Positions 10,974-19,815 of a DNA stretch of 64,000 nucleotides are shown here, piece by piece. The position numbers and the translations under genes are program-made. How positions within the stretch are numbered: the stretch's first letter is position 1; each line of letters opens with the position of its first letter. The notes beneath the pieces were generated by a model, which was not told the DNA's origin, did not search any database, and worked only from the letters and a program-made list of their open reading frames with translations. This stretch comes from Actinomycetospora chibensis (GTDB lineage Bacteria > Actinomycetota > Actinomycetes > Mycobacteriales > Pseudonocardiaceae): positions 62,001 to 126,000 of the forward strand of contig NZ_JAQZAM010000003.1 of assembly GCF_028737215.1 (NCBI RefSeq), given 5' to 3'.

Positions 10974-13900
10974 ATGACCGAGACCGACACCCCGTCCGGC
11001 GGTAGCACCGCCGCGGGGGATGCCGTCGCACCCGGACGCCCCGACGAGCAGGCCCTGGCCGCGCTCCCGGACAAGGTCCGCGTGCACGCCCTCGCCCGTG
11101 TGGTGGGCACCTCGAGCCGCGAGCTCCTCGCCGTGCTCGCCCGGATCGGCGTGGGGGCGCGCAGCGCGCAGTCCAGCGTCGACCGAGGCGTCGTGGCGCA
11201 GGTGATCGACGACCTGTTCCCGCCGCCCGGCGGTCCGGTCGCCGACCCGGTCGCCGAGGCCGCCGCGGCCCTGACGCCCTCGCCCGCCGAGGAGGCGAGC
11301 GAGCCGGAGGCCCCGCTCACCCTGGGCGCCGGCACTCCGACCGCCGGCGCGGCGGCCAGCGCCCCGGCCTTCGCGGCACCGATGTTCCTGGCGCCCGACT
11401 CGACCTCCGAGGACGCCGTCCCGACGCGAGCCCGGCGCCGTCGCGGCAGCCGCTCCACCGGCGTCGTCACCCCCGGTGAGTCCACCGAGACCGAGACCAC
11501 GGGGGACCACACCCCGACCTCGCCGGACGAGGAGACTCCCGCCGCCGCGCCGGAGGACTCCGGTGAGTCCACGGCCGACACGGGAGGGTCCTCGCGCCGC
11601 CGCCGGCGTCGCTCGGGGGCCGACGAGGCCCCCGACGCGCCCGAGACGTCCGACGCCACGGACCCGTCGGAGTCCTCCGACTCCTCGGACACCTCCGATC
11701 CAGCCGACTCCTCCGACTCCGACGACGACGATGACGACGGCAGCCGCCGGCGCCGCCGTCGCGGGCGCCGCGGCCGCGGGCGCGGTCGGGGCGGTGCCGA
11801 CGACGCCGAGTCCGGCGACGGCACCTCCGACGGCGACGCCGAGGCGGGCACGGACTCCTCCGAGAAGTCGGAGTCGGATTCCGGCGCCGGCTCCGGTGAG
11901 GGCGACGACGACGACGCCGAGGACTCCGACTCCGGCGAGTCCGAGGACTCCGACGGCTCGTCGGGCGGCTCGCGCCGCCGGCGCCGGCGGCGTCGCCGGT
12001 CCTCGGAGGGCGACGGCGACGGCGAGGTCGAGGACCCGCCGAACACCGTCACCCACGTCCGCGACCGCGTCGAGCGGCCCGAGGGCGGCAAGTCCTCGAA
12101 CGACGAGATCCGCGGGGTCAAGGGATCGACGCGGCTCGAGGCCAAGCGCCAGCGGCGCCGCGACGGGCGCGAGTCCGGTCGCCGGCGGCCGTCGATCCTC
12201 TCCGAGTCCGAGTTCCTCGCCCGGCGCGAAGCCGTCGAGCGCACGATGGTCGTGCGCCAGCACGCCGGCCGCAGCCAGATCGGGGTGCTCGAGGACGGCG
12301 TGCTCGTCGAGCACTTCGTCGCGGGCGACGGCCAGAACTCGATGGTCGGCAACGTCTACCTCGGCCGGGTGCAGAACGTGCTCCCGTCGATGGAGGCCGC
12401 GTTCGTCGACATCGGCCGCGGGCGCAACGCCGTCCTGTACGCCGGTGAGGTCAACTGGGACGCCTCCGGGCTCGAGGGCAAGCAGCGCAAGATCGAGCAG
12501 GCGCTGTCCTCGGGCGACCAGGTGCTCGTCCAGGTCACCAAGGACCCGGTGGGCCACAAGGGCGCGCGCCTGACCACCCAGATCAGCCTGCCCGGCCGCT
12601 TCCTGGTGTACGTCCCCGCCGGCGGCGCCACCGGGATCAGCCGCAAGCTGCCCGACACCGAGCGCAAGCGCCTCAAGGAGATCCTCAAGCGGATCGTCCC
12701 CGACGAGTCGGGCGTGATCATCCGGACCGCCGCCGAGGGCGTCAGCGAGGAGGACCTGGAGCGCGACGTCCGGCGTCTCACCGCGCAGTGGGAGGCCATC
12801 GACAAGTCGGCCTCCGACGCGGGCACCAAGAACTCGAAGGGCCCGACCCTCGTCTACGAGGAGCCTGACCTCCTCATCCGTGTCGTGCGCGACATGTTCA
12901 ACGAGGACTTCTCCTCGCTCGTCGTCTCCGGCGAGCGGGCGTGGGAGACGCTGGAGGGCTACGTGTCGCACGTGGCCCCGGAACTCGCGGGGCGCCTGAC
13001 GCGTCACGTCGGACCTGAGGACGTGTTCGCCGCGTACCGGATCGACGAGCAGCTGATCAAGGCGCTCGACCGCAAGGTGTGGCTGCCCTCGGGCGGCACG
13101 CTGGTCATCGACCGCACCGAGGCGATGACGGTCGTCGACGTCAACACCGGCAAGTTCACCGGCTCCGGGGGCAACCTCGAGGAGACGGTGACCCGCAACA
13201 ACCTCGAGGCCGCCGAGGAGATCGTCCGCCAGCTCCGGCTGCGCGACATCGGCGGCATGATCGTCATCGACTTCATCGACATGGTGCTGGAGTCGAACCG
13301 CGACCTCGTGCTGCGGCGCCTCACCGAGTGCCTGGGCCGCGACCGCACCCGCCACCAGGTCTCCGAGGTCACCTCGCTCGGCCTGGTGCAGATGACCCGC
13401 AAGCGCGTCGGGCAGGGCCTGCTCGACGAGTTCTCGACCACCTGTGAGCACTGCCGCGGCCGCGGCGTCATCGTCTCGTCCGAGCCCGTCATCGGCCACG
13501 AGCAGGGCGGCGGCAACGGCGGGGGCACCGGCGGGGGCAACGGCGGCGAGAAGGCCGGCTCCGCGGAGAAGAACGGTTCGGGCGAGAAGAACGGTTCGGG
13601 CGAGAAGGCCGCGAGCGGCACCGGCGGGGGCTCGTCCTCGCGCCGGGGTCGTCGCGGGCGCCGGGCCGAGCGTTCCGAGGGCGCCTCGCCGGCCGTCGTC
13701 GCCGCGGCCAGCGGGCTCGCCGCCGGCCGGGACGACGACGCCGACGAGGTCGACGCCGACGAGTCGGGCACCGAGGCCGTCGCCACCGTCGAGGCCGTCG
13801 ACACCTCCGACTCGGGGACCGCCGAGAGCCCCGAGACGGCCGCGGTGCCCGTAGAGGGCGCCGAGGAGACCGAGGTGGCCCTCGAGGCCGGGCTGGCCGA

Positions 13901-14315
13901 GGCGAGCCCGGGCGCGGGGAGCGTCGAGGAGACCGACGAGGCGCCCGCCGAGGCGGACGTCCCGGCGGCGGCGGAGACCGAGGAGGTCGAGGAGGCGATC
14001 CACGAGGCCGTCGAGGCCGAGGTCGCCCTGGAGGCCGACCTCGCCGAGCACGTGCCGGGGGGCAACGGGACGACCCCAGAGCCCGCCACCTCGTCCGCGC
14101 CGCGCATCACGGGTGCCATCGGGGCCGCGACCGGCAACGGGAACGGCCACGGGGGCGACACCCTCATCACCCCGGCCGGGAGCCCGGCGGAGCCCGAGGA
14201 CGACACGACGCCCGAGCCCGCGGTGGTCCCCACCGGGAGCGGCTCGGCGCGACCGCGTCGACGCCGGGCGGCGTCCCGTCCGGCCGGTCCGCCGGTCGGC
14301 GGATCGAGCGACTGA
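10974..14315 (+). CDS. rne: Ribonuclease E/G with long disordered N- and C-terminal arms
   Basis: 1113-residue RNase E/G, the endoribonuclease that initiates mRNA decay and processes rRNA/tRNA. The catalytic core covers about residues 415-840: an S1 domain (from 'SQIGVLEDG', NVYLGRVQNVLPSMEAAF), the DNase I-like site with the metal-binding Asp in VVDVNTGKF (~720) and IVIDFIDM (~765), and the zinc-link CEHCRGRG (~824). About 400 N-terminal and 270 C-terminal residues are low-complexity, alternating acidic (Asp/Ser/Glu) and Arg-rich tracts, including a duplicated KNGSGE unit. Such arms are known for actinobacterial RNase E and bind RNA or partners. The start has GAAGGAGA upstream. It sits next to rplU-rpmA. 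Confidence 0.95.
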   Translation: MTETDTPSGGSTAAGDAVAPGRPDEQALAALPDKVRVHALARVVGTSSRELLAVLARIGVGARSAQSSVDRGVVAQVIDDLFPPPGGPVADPVAEAAAALTPSPAEEASEPEAPLTLGAGTPTAGAAASAPAFAAPMFLAPDSTSEDAVPTRARRRRGSRSTGVVTPGESTETETTGDHTPTSPDEETPAAAPEDSGESTADTGGSSRRRRRRSGADEAPDAPETSDATDPSESSDSSDTSDPADSSDSDDDDDDGSRRRRRRGRRGRGRGRGGADDAESGDGTSDGDAEAGTDSSEKSESDSGAGSGEGDDDDAEDSDSGESEDSDGSSGGSRRRRRRRRRSSEGDGDGEVEDPPNTVTHVRDRVERPEGGKSSNDEIRGVKGSTRLEAKRQRRRDGRESGRRRPSILSESEFLARREAVERTMVVRQHAGRSQIGVLEDGVLVEHFVAGDGQNSMVGNVYLGRVQNVLPSMEAAFVDIGRGRNAVLYAGEVNWDASGLEGKQRKIEQALSSGDQVLVQVTKDPVGHKGARLTTQISLPGRFLVYVPAGGATGISRKLPDTERKRLKEILKRIVPDESGVIIRTAAEGVSEEDLERDVRRLTAQWEAIDKSASDAGTKNSKGPTLVYEEPDLLIRVVRDMFNEDFSSLVVSGERAWETLEGYVSHVAPELAGRLTRHVGPEDVFAAYRIDEQLIKALDRKVWLPSGGTLVIDRTEAMTVVDVNTGKFTGSGGNLEETVTRNNLEAAEEIVRQLRLRDIGGMIVIDFIDMVLESNRDLVLRRLTECLGRDRTRHQVSEVTSLGLVQMTRKRVGQGLLDEFSTTCEHCRGRGVIVSSEPVIGHEQGGGNGGGTGGGNGGEKAGSAEKNGSGEKNGSGEKAASGTGGGSSSRRGRRGRRAERSEGASPAVVAAASGLAAGRDDDADEVDADESGTEAVATVEAVDTSDSGTAESPETAAVPVEGAEETEVALEAGLAEASPGAGSVEETDEAPAEADVPAAAETEEVEEAIHEAVEAEVALEADLAEHVPGGNGTTPEPATSSAPRITGAIGAATGNGNGHGGDTLITPAGSPAEPEDDTTPEPAVVPTGSGSARPRRRRAASRPAGPPVGGSSD

Positions 14316-14330
14316 GCACCACCCGCGGAC

Positions 14331-14355
14331 GGTCGGCCCCACCCGGGGTCCGACC
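14331..14355 (+). terminator. Hairpin after rne
   Basis: Inverted repeat GGTCGG-C-CCC / GGG-GT-CCGACC around an ACCCG loop, 16 bp after the rne stop. There is no clear T-tract, as is usual in very GC-rich actinobacteria. It may end the rne transcript or protect its 3' end before the rplU promoter. Confidence 0.45.
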
Positions 14356-14372
14356 CGCGGAGGCCGGGCGGG

Positions 14373-14378
14373 TACCCT
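14373..14378 (+). promoter_or_regulatory. Predicted -10 box (TACCCT) for rplU-rpmA
   Basis: TACCCT lies about 113 nt before the rplU ATG. This would give a GC-rich 5' UTR of about 105 nt, long enough for a ribosomal-protein leader structure. No known L21 leader motif was recognised. Confidence 0.4.
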
Positions 14379-14491
14379 AGGAGATCGGTGCCCGCCGGGT
14401 CGCTGCCCGCGGCACCGGCGCGCCGCGCCCGCCCCGCACGGGACGCGCGCCGGGACCGGAACCCCACGCCAGACAGGAGTCCACGCGGAAG

Positions 14492-14791
14492 ATGTACGCG
14501 ATCGTGAAGACCGGCGGCAAGCAGTACAAGGTCGCGGTCGGCGACGTCATCGACGTGGAGCTCCTCGACGGTGACACCGTGGACCTCCAGCCGGTCCTGC
14601 TCGTCGACGGCAGCACCGTCCTCAGCTCGGCGTCCGACCTCGAGAAGGTCAGTATCTCCGGCAGCATCGTCGGAGAGCACAAGGGCCCCAAGATCAAGAT
14701 CATGAAGTACAAGAACAAGACCGGGTACAAGCGGCGCGTCGGCCACCGCCAGCGCTACAGCCGCCTCGAGGTCACCGACATCTCGAAGTAA
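14492..14791 (+). CDS. rplU: 50S ribosomal protein L21
   Basis: 99-residue bL21 of the large ribosomal subunit. The family N-terminus [14 protein letters not shown] and the C-terminal '[12 protein letters not shown]' rRNA-binding segment are intact. The length is normal. rpmA follows after 10 bp with its own GGGAGCAGGA site, so the two form one operon, as in nearly all bacteria. No Prp-type L27 protease gene lies between them, as expected for an actinobacterium. Confidence 0.98.
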   Translation: MYAIVKTGGKQYKVAVGDVIDVELLDGDTVDLQPVLLVDGSTVLSSASDLEKVSISGSIVGEHKGPKIKIMKYKNKTGYKRRVGHRQRYSRLEVTDISK

Positions 14792-14801
14792 GGGAGCAGG
14801 A

Positions 14802-15071
14802 ATGGCTCACAAGAAGGGTGCGTCCAGCTCCCGCAACGGTCGCGACTCGAACGCCCAGATGCTCGGCGTCAAGCGCTTCGGCGGCCAGGTCGTCAAGGCC
14901 GGCGAGATCCTCGTCCGCCAGCGCGGCACCAAGTTCCACCCGGGCGTCGGTGTCGGCCGGGGCGGCGACGACACGCTGTTCGCCCTGGTCCCGGGCTCCG
15001 TCACCTTCGGGACGAAGCGCGGCCGCAAGAACGTCAACATCGTGCCGGTGGAAGAGACCGCCTCCGCCTGA
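14802..15071 (+). CDS. rpmA: 50S ribosomal protein L27
   Basis: 89-residue bL27, which reaches toward the peptidyl-transferase centre. The N-terminus [16 protein letters not shown] is the mature form without a Firmicutes-type cleavable extension. The '[20 protein letters not shown]' core is intact. A good GGAG-type SD precedes the ATG. A strong hairpin with a T-rich tail follows 26 bp after the stop. Confidence 0.98.
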   Translation: MAHKKGASSSRNGRDSNAQMLGVKRFGGQVVKAGEILVRQRGTKFHPGVGVGRGGDDTLFALVPGSVTFGTKRGRKNVNIVPVEETASA

Positions 15072-15096
15072 GCACCACGCAGCAGCAGTACCGTCA

Positions 15097-15135
15097 GGGG
15101 TGGGTCCGGGACTCTCGGACCCGCCCCTTTCGTTC
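15097..15135 (+). terminator. Rho-independent-like terminator after rpmA
   Basis: GGGG-T-GGGTCCG stem, 7-nt loop, CGGACCC-G-CCCC, then TTTCGTTCG. It has the best U-tract of any hairpin in the window. It lies between rpmA and obgE, so it should reduce ribosomal-operon read-through into obgE-proB. Confidence 0.7.
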
Positions 15136-15180
15136 GTCTCCACCCCTGCTCTCGAACTCCGGAAGGACACCGCACACCCG

Positions 15181-16686
15181 ATGGCCCGGTTCGTCGACCA
15201 GGTGACGCTGCACGTCACGGCGGGGAGCGGCGGCCACGGGTGCGCGTCGATCCGCAGGGAGAAGTTCGTGCCCCTCGGTGGGCCGGACGGCGGCAACGGC
15301 GGGCGCGGCGGGGACGTGGTGCTGGTGGTCGATCCCGGCGTCCACACGCTGCTCGACTTCCACCACCGGCCCCACGCGGTGGCCGGCAACGGGAAGCCGG
15401 GGATGGGGAGCTTCCGCCACGGCGCCAACGCCGAGGACATCGAGCTCGCCGTGCCCGAGGGGACGGTCGTGCTCGACACCGACGGCGAGGTGGTCGGCGA
15501 CCTCACCGGCATCGGCACCCGGCTCGTCGCGGTCCGCGGCGGTCGCGGGGGGCTCGGAAACGCCGCCCTGGCCGGGCCGTCGCGCAAGGCCCCGGGCTTC
15601 GCGCTGCTCGGTGAGCCGGGGGAGTCGCGCGACCTCGTGCTCGAGCTGCGCTCGATGGCCGACGTCGGGCTGGTGGGCTACCCGAGCGCGGGCAAGTCGT
15701 CGCTGGTCAGCGCCATCAGCGCGGCCAAGCCGAAGATCGCCGACTACCCGTTCACGACGCTGGCGCCCAACCTCGGGGTCGTCTCGGCCGGCGGCAGCAC
15801 CTACACGGTCGCCGACGTTCCCGGCCTCATCCCCGGCGCGAGCGAGGGCAAGGGTCTCGGGCTGGACTTCCTGCGCCACATCGAGCGCTGCTCGGTGCTC
15901 GTGCACGTCGTGGACTGCGCGACGTTCGAGCCCGAGCGCGACCCGGTGTCCGACATCCGCGCGCTCGAGGCGGAGCTTGCGGCGTACACCCCGGCCCTGG
16001 GCACCGACCTCGCCGCGCGTCCCCGGATCGTCGCCCTCAACAAGATCGACGTGCCGGATGCCGCCGACCTCGCCGAGATGGTGCGCGGGGAGGTCGCCGA
16101 GTTCGGCTGGCCGGTCGTGGAGATCTCCACCGCGAGCCGCGCCGGCCTGCAGGAGCTCGCCTACAAGATGGCCGCGGCCGTCGACGAGGCCCGCGCCACC
16201 GCCGCCCCCTCGACCGCCCCGCGCGTCGTCCTGCGCCCCACGGCCGTCGACGACACCGGCTTCACCGTCGGTCGCGACCCCGAGGAGGGGTTCCTCGTCC
16301 GGGGCGAGAAGCCCGAGCGCTGGGTGCGGCAGACCGACTTCACCAACGACGAAGCCGTCGGCTACCTCGCGGACCGGCTCGCCCGCCTCGGGGTCGAGGA
16401 GGCCCTCGCCGAGGCCGGGGCGGTGCCCGGTGACATGGTGACGATCGGCATCAACACCTTCGACTGGGAGCCCTCGACCCCGGCCGGCGTGGCGGCGATG
16501 CGCGGCAACCGCGGCACCGACCCCCGCCTGGAGGGCATCGACAACGTCGACCGGGCGTCCGCGGCCGAGCGCCGCGCGGCCCGCGACGAGCGCCGCCGCC
16601 ACCGCGACGACGACGAGCTCGGCATCGCGCCGTGGCACGAGGACTACGAGGACGTGCCGGCCGATCTCCGCGGCGACGATCGATGA
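15181..16686 (+). CDS. obgE: GTPase ObgE/CgtA
   Basis: 501-residue Obg GTPase involved in 50S maturation and stress signalling. Domains: the glycine-rich Obg fold (residues 1-158, with '[10 protein letters not shown]'), the G domain (G1 GYPSAGKSS ~164-172, G3 DVPG, G4 NKID), and the C-terminal OCT domain ending in '[15 protein letters not shown]', followed by a charged tail. The ATG at 15181 is chosen because [12 protein letters not shown] is the family N-terminus; GGAAGGAC lies 12 nt upstream. The stop overlaps proB by 4 nt (ATGA). Confidence 0.97.
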   Translation: MARFVDQVTLHVTAGSGGHGCASIRREKFVPLGGPDGGNGGRGGDVVLVVDPGVHTLLDFHHRPHAVAGNGKPGMGSFRHGANAEDIELAVPEGTVVLDTDGEVVGDLTGIGTRLVAVRGGRGGLGNAALAGPSRKAPGFALLGEPGESRDLVLELRSMADVGLVGYPSAGKSSLVSAISAAKPKIADYPFTTLAPNLGVVSAGGSTYTVADVPGLIPGASEGKGLGLDFLRHIERCSVLVHVVDCATFEPERDPVSDIRALEAELAAYTPALGTDLAARPRIVALNKIDVPDAADLAEMVRGEVAEFGWPVVEISTASRAGLQELAYKMAAAVDEARATAAPSTAPRVVLRPTAVDDTGFTVGRDPEEGFLVRGEKPERWVRQTDFTNDEAVGYLADRLARLGVEEALAEAGAVPGDMVTIGINTFDWEPSTPAGVAAMRGNRGTDPRLEGIDNVDRASAAERRAARDERRRHRDDDELGIAPWHEDYEDVPADLRGDDR

Positions 16687-17942
16687 CTGCCCGCGAGGCC
16701 GTCGCCGGGGCGCGGCGGCTGGTGGTGAAGATCGGGTCGACGTCGCTGACGTCGGTCGACGGCGGGCTCGACGTGGGGCGCCTCGACGCGCTCGTCGACG
16801 CCGTGGCCGCCCGGGCGGCCGGCACCCAGGTCGTGCTCGTGTCGTCCGGGGCGATCGCGGCGGGTCTACGACCGCTCGGTCTGCCGCGCCGGCCCCGGGA
16901 CCTCGCGACGCAGCAGGCGGCCGCGGGCGTCGGGCAGCTGCACCTCACCCGCGCCTACGCCGACGCGTTCGCCCGCCACGGGCGCACCGTGGGCCAGGTC
17001 CTGCTCACCTCCCACGACGTCGTGCGGCGCCAGCCCTACCGCAACGCCCAGCGCACCTTCGAGCGCCTGCTCGGACTCGGTGTCGTCCCGGTGGTCAACG
17101 AGAACGACACCGTGGCCACCGACGAGATCCGCTTCGGGGACAACGACCGGCTGGCCGCGCTGGTGGCCCACGTGATCTCGGCCGACGCGTTGGTGCTGCT
17201 CAGCGACGTCGCCGGGGTCTACGACGCCGACCCGCGCGACCCCGGGGCCACGCTGGTCCGGGAGGTCACGGGCGGCGCCGACCTCGCCGGCGTGCGCGTC
17301 GGCAGGACCTCCTCGCTGGGCACCGGCGGGATGGCCTCCAAGCTCGCCGCGGCGGACCTCGCCAGCGGCGCCGGGGTGCCCGTCCTCGTGGCCGCGGCCG
17401 CCGACGCCCCGGCCGCGCTCGACGGCGCCGAGGTCGGGACGGTGTTCGCGCCGCACGGTCCGCGGCTGTCGGCCCGCCGCTTCTGGCTGCGTCACATGGC
17501 CGGCACGCGCGGGCGGTTGCACCTCGACGCCGGCGCGGTGAAGGCCGTGGTGGGGCGCCGTCGCTCCCTGCTCGCGGCCGGGATCGTGGGCTCCGACGGC
17601 GACTTCGAGGCGGGTGATGTCGTCGATCTCGTCGACCCGCACGGGGAGGTCGTCGCCCGTGGGGTCGTCGCCTTCGACGCCGAGGAGCTCCCGGAGATCT
17701 CCGGGCGGTCCAGCGAGGACGTGGCGCCCGAGCACCGGCGGGAGGTCGTGCACGCCGACGACCTGGTGCCGGTCGGCTCGACGATCTCGGGCCCCGGGCG
17801 CGGCGCGACCGATCCCGGGGCACCGGGTCCCACGGCCAACGGTCCCGCGGGCACGGATCCCGCGGCCACTCGTCCCGCCGCCGATCCTGCGGCCACCGAC
17901 CCCGCCGCCGATCCGGCGGCGGCCACCAGCCCCTCGAGCTGA
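16683..17942 (+). CDS. proB: Glutamate 5-kinase with low-complexity C-terminal tail
   Basis: 419-residue ProB, first step of proline synthesis (L-glutamate to gamma-glutamyl phosphate). The amino-acid kinase domain starts with [11 protein letters not shown] and has [20 protein letters not shown] and [13 protein letters not shown] domain (~280-370) follows. The last ~47 residues are an unusual Ala/Asp/Pro/Thr-rich repeat with DPAA and ATDP units that is absent from typical ProB (~370 aa). It is translationally coupled to obgE. proA lies 0.6 kb downstream, separated by a decayed insertion. Confidence 0.95.
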   Translation: MTAREAVAGARRLVVKIGSTSLTSVDGGLDVGRLDALVDAVAARAAGTQVVLVSSGAIAAGLRPLGLPRRPRDLATQQAAAGVGQLHLTRAYADAFARHGRTVGQVLLTSHDVVRRQPYRNAQRTFERLLGLGVVPVVNENDTVATDEIRFGDNDRLAALVAHVISADALVLLSDVAGVYDADPRDPGATLVREVTGGADLAGVRVGRTSSLGTGGMASKLAAADLASGAGVPVLVAAAADAPAALDGAEVGTVFAPHGPRLSARRFWLRHMAGTRGRLHLDAGAVKAVVGRRRSLLAAGIVGSDGDFEAGDVVDLVDPHGEVVARGVVAFDAEELPEISGRSSEDVAPEHRREVVHADDLVPVGSTISGPGRGATDPGAPGPTANGPAGTDPAATRPAADPAATDPAADPAAATSPSS

Positions 17943-17976
17943 CGCGTTCCCGACGCGGCCCGGCGGCCGCAGGGTG

Positions 17977-18391
17977 TCAGAAGGGCGGCGGTTCGTCGGC
18001 GGCGTGCATCACCGGCGGGGTCGCGGGTCTGTCGGTGGTCGTGAGCGTGCCCGTCCTGCGGAGGAACCGCTGCCGCCAGCCGGGCTCCTCCTCGGTCCAG
18101 CCCTCCTCCGGCAGGGGCCGAGGGCCGGACGGACGGTCGAGGCGGGGGGAGCGGCTCGAGGATCCTCGTGGGCAGGGTCGTGTGGTGGACGCCGGCGCGG
18201 GTGCGGATCACGAAGCGGCCCGCCGCGGCCTGGCTCTGGGCCCGTGCGCACGTCCGGACGTAGGAGGCCAGGTCCTCACCGGTCAGCGTCGCCGGCGACA
18301 GCCGCTCGAGAGCGGCGACCAGCCCCGCGCCGGGCGCGAGAGCGTCCAGCTCGGCCGCGAGGCCGGACCGGACGTCCTGGTCGATGCTCAC
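17977..18391 (-). pseudogene. Decayed 13E12-repeat/DUF222-HNH family gene
   Basis: The minus strand encodes the two ends of a DUF222/13E12-type HNH endonuclease-like protein without its middle. From a GTG at 18391, frame A reads 'ALAPGAGLVAALERLSPATL' then TGEDLASYVRTCARAQSQAA, the typical DUF222 opening. Frame B, from about 18160 to a stop at 17977, reads 'PRPLPEEGWTEEEPGW', RQRFLRRTG and ends ADEPPPF, the typical proline-rich C-terminus. About 250-350 internal residues, including the HNH motif, are gone and the frame changes near 18200. It interrupts the proB-proA pair. Confidence 0.65.
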
Positions 18392-18520
18392 GAGGACGAC
18401 GTGAGGGGCGACCCCCGACAGCGACGGCCGAGAGAGCGGCTCCCGGGACCCCCACGAGGTCACGGAACGATCACGATTCCCTGCTCCAGAGCCCGGGGCT
18501 CCCGGGGCGGACGGGATGGG

Positions 18521-18526
18521 CACAAT
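18521..18526 (+). promoter_or_regulatory. Predicted -10 box (CACAAT), leaderless proA
   Basis: CACAAT lies 7 nt before the GTG at 18534. It supports that GTG as the proA start over the in-frame ATGs at 18516 and 18525, which have no SD. Confidence 0.5.
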
Positions 18527-18533
18527 GGCGGGC

Positions 18534-19814
18534 GTGACGAGCCCGGCCGCGACCACCCCGACCACGCCCACCGAGATCGTCACCGACTGCGGCCGCCGGG
18601 CCTCCGCGGCCGCCCCGCGGATGGCGGCCGCGACCGATCACGAGGTCGCGACCGCGCTGCGCGGCATGGCGACGCTGCTCGTCGAGGCCGCCGACACCGT
18701 GCTCGAGGCGAACGCCGCGGACGTCGAGGCCGCCGAGAGCGCGGGGACCACCTCGGCGCTCGTCGACCGCCTGCGCCTCGACCGCGCACGCCTCGAGGGC
18801 ATGGCCCGGTCGCTGGTGGAGCTCGCCGACATCCCGACGCCTGAGATCGACACCGTGCTCGAGGAGCGCCCCGACGGGCTGCGCCTGATCGAGCGCCGGC
18901 GGCCCGTCGGCGTCATCGGGGCGAACTTCGAAGCGCGTCCCAACGTGGTCGTCGACGTCGCCTCCCAGCTCCTGAAGTCGCGCAACGCCGGCGTCCTGCG
19001 CACCGGCGGCGCGGCGCTCGCGTCGGCCACCGCACTCATGGAGGCCGTCGTCGCCCCCGCGCTCGCCGGCGCGGGCCTCGACCCCGACTCCGTCGTGCTC
19101 GTCACCGACCCGCGCCGCGAGTGCGCCGTCGAGCTGGTGCGCCGCCCGGGCCTCATCCCGCTGGTCATCCTGCGCGGCTCCGGCGACACGACGCGCTCGC
19201 TCGGTCTCGAGGCCGCGCAGCACGGGGTGCGCACGCTCGCCCACGCCGACGGCGGCGGCGTGCTCTACGTCGACCGTGCCGCGCCCGTCGAGCTCGCGCA
19301 CACGCTCGTGACCTCGTCGATCGACCGGCTCGGCGTCTGCAACCGCCTCAACCTCCTGCTCGTCGACCGGCACCGCTGGGACGAGCTGGTCCCCGGCCTG
19401 GTCGCGCTCCTGGAGGAGCACGGTCTGCGCGCCTCGCTGCCCCCGCACGAGCACGCGCTCGGGCACGAGTGGGCGCTCGACGACGGGAACGAGGCGACGG
19501 TGACCCTGGCGCCCGTGGACGGCCCGGCCGACGCGGCCACCACGGCCAACCGGGAGACGTCGGGACTCGCGGCCACGATCGTGACCGCCGACGAGGCCTC
19601 GGCGCGGGAGTTCCTCGACACCTACGCCGGCACCGGGGCCTTCTGGAACGCCACCACCCGCCTGCTCGACGGCGTGAAACTGCGCCGCGTCCCGGAGACC
19701 GGGATCAACGTCGACCACGTCCCCGGCCCCCGCGGCCCGGTGGTCTTCACCGACCTCTGCCTGCGCCAGTACGTCGTGGTCCCCGCGTCGACCGCGATCG
19801 GGCACCCCGAGTAG
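18534..19814 (+). CDS. proA: Glutamate-5-semialdehyde dehydrogenase (gamma-glutamyl phosphate reductase)
   Basis: 426-residue ProA, NADPH-dependent reduction of gamma-glutamyl phosphate to glutamate semialdehyde, the second step of proline synthesis. It has the aldehyde-dehydrogenase fold with PVGVIGANFEARPNVV, RTGGAALAS, and the catalytic Cys (~269) in RLGVCNRLN. The C-terminal 'ETGINVDHVPGPRGPVVFTD' region carries the usual ending. The GTG start with a leaderless -10 box is preferred; ATG 18516 would add 6 residues. The gene is convergent with the amidase gene, with one base between the stops. Confidence 0.95.
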   Translation: MTSPAATTPTTPTEIVTDCGRRASAAAPRMAAATDHEVATALRGMATLLVEAADTVLEANAADVEAAESAGTTSALVDRLRLDRARLEGMARSLVELADIPTPEIDTVLEERPDGLRLIERRRPVGVIGANFEARPNVVVDVASQLLKSRNAGVLRTGGAALASATALMEAVVAPALAGAGLDPDSVVLVTDPRRECAVELVRRPGLIPLVILRGSGDTTRSLGLEAAQHGVRTLAHADGGGVLYVDRAAPVELAHTLVTSSIDRLGVCNRLNLLLVDRHRWDELVPGLVALLEEHGLRASLPPHEHALGHEWALDDGNEATVTLAPVDGPADAATTANRETSGLAATIVTADEASAREFLDTYAGTGAFWNATTRLLDGVKLRRVPETGINVDHVPGPRGPVVFTDLCLRQYVVVPASTAIGHPE

Positions 19815-19815
19815 C

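Noticed and set aside
13558-13612. Direct repeats (KNGSGE units) as a possible CRISPR or mobile repeat
   Set aside because: They are in-frame codon-level duplications within the disordered tail of RNase E, with no spacers or flanking cas genes.
10326-14342. Very long open frame (1338 codons) on the minus strand opposite rne
   Set aside because: It is an artefact of extreme GC3 bias. The plus strand encodes an unmistakable RNase E, while the antisense translation is low-complexity without motifs.
14379-14491. L21 leader structure
   Set aside because: The region is long enough and GC-rich, but no recognisable conserved L21 leader motif could be identified by eye.
17820-17940. Tandem GC-rich repeats at the proB 3' end as an intergenic repeat element
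   Set aside because: They are in frame with proB to its stop codon and are better explained as a low-complexity protein tail.
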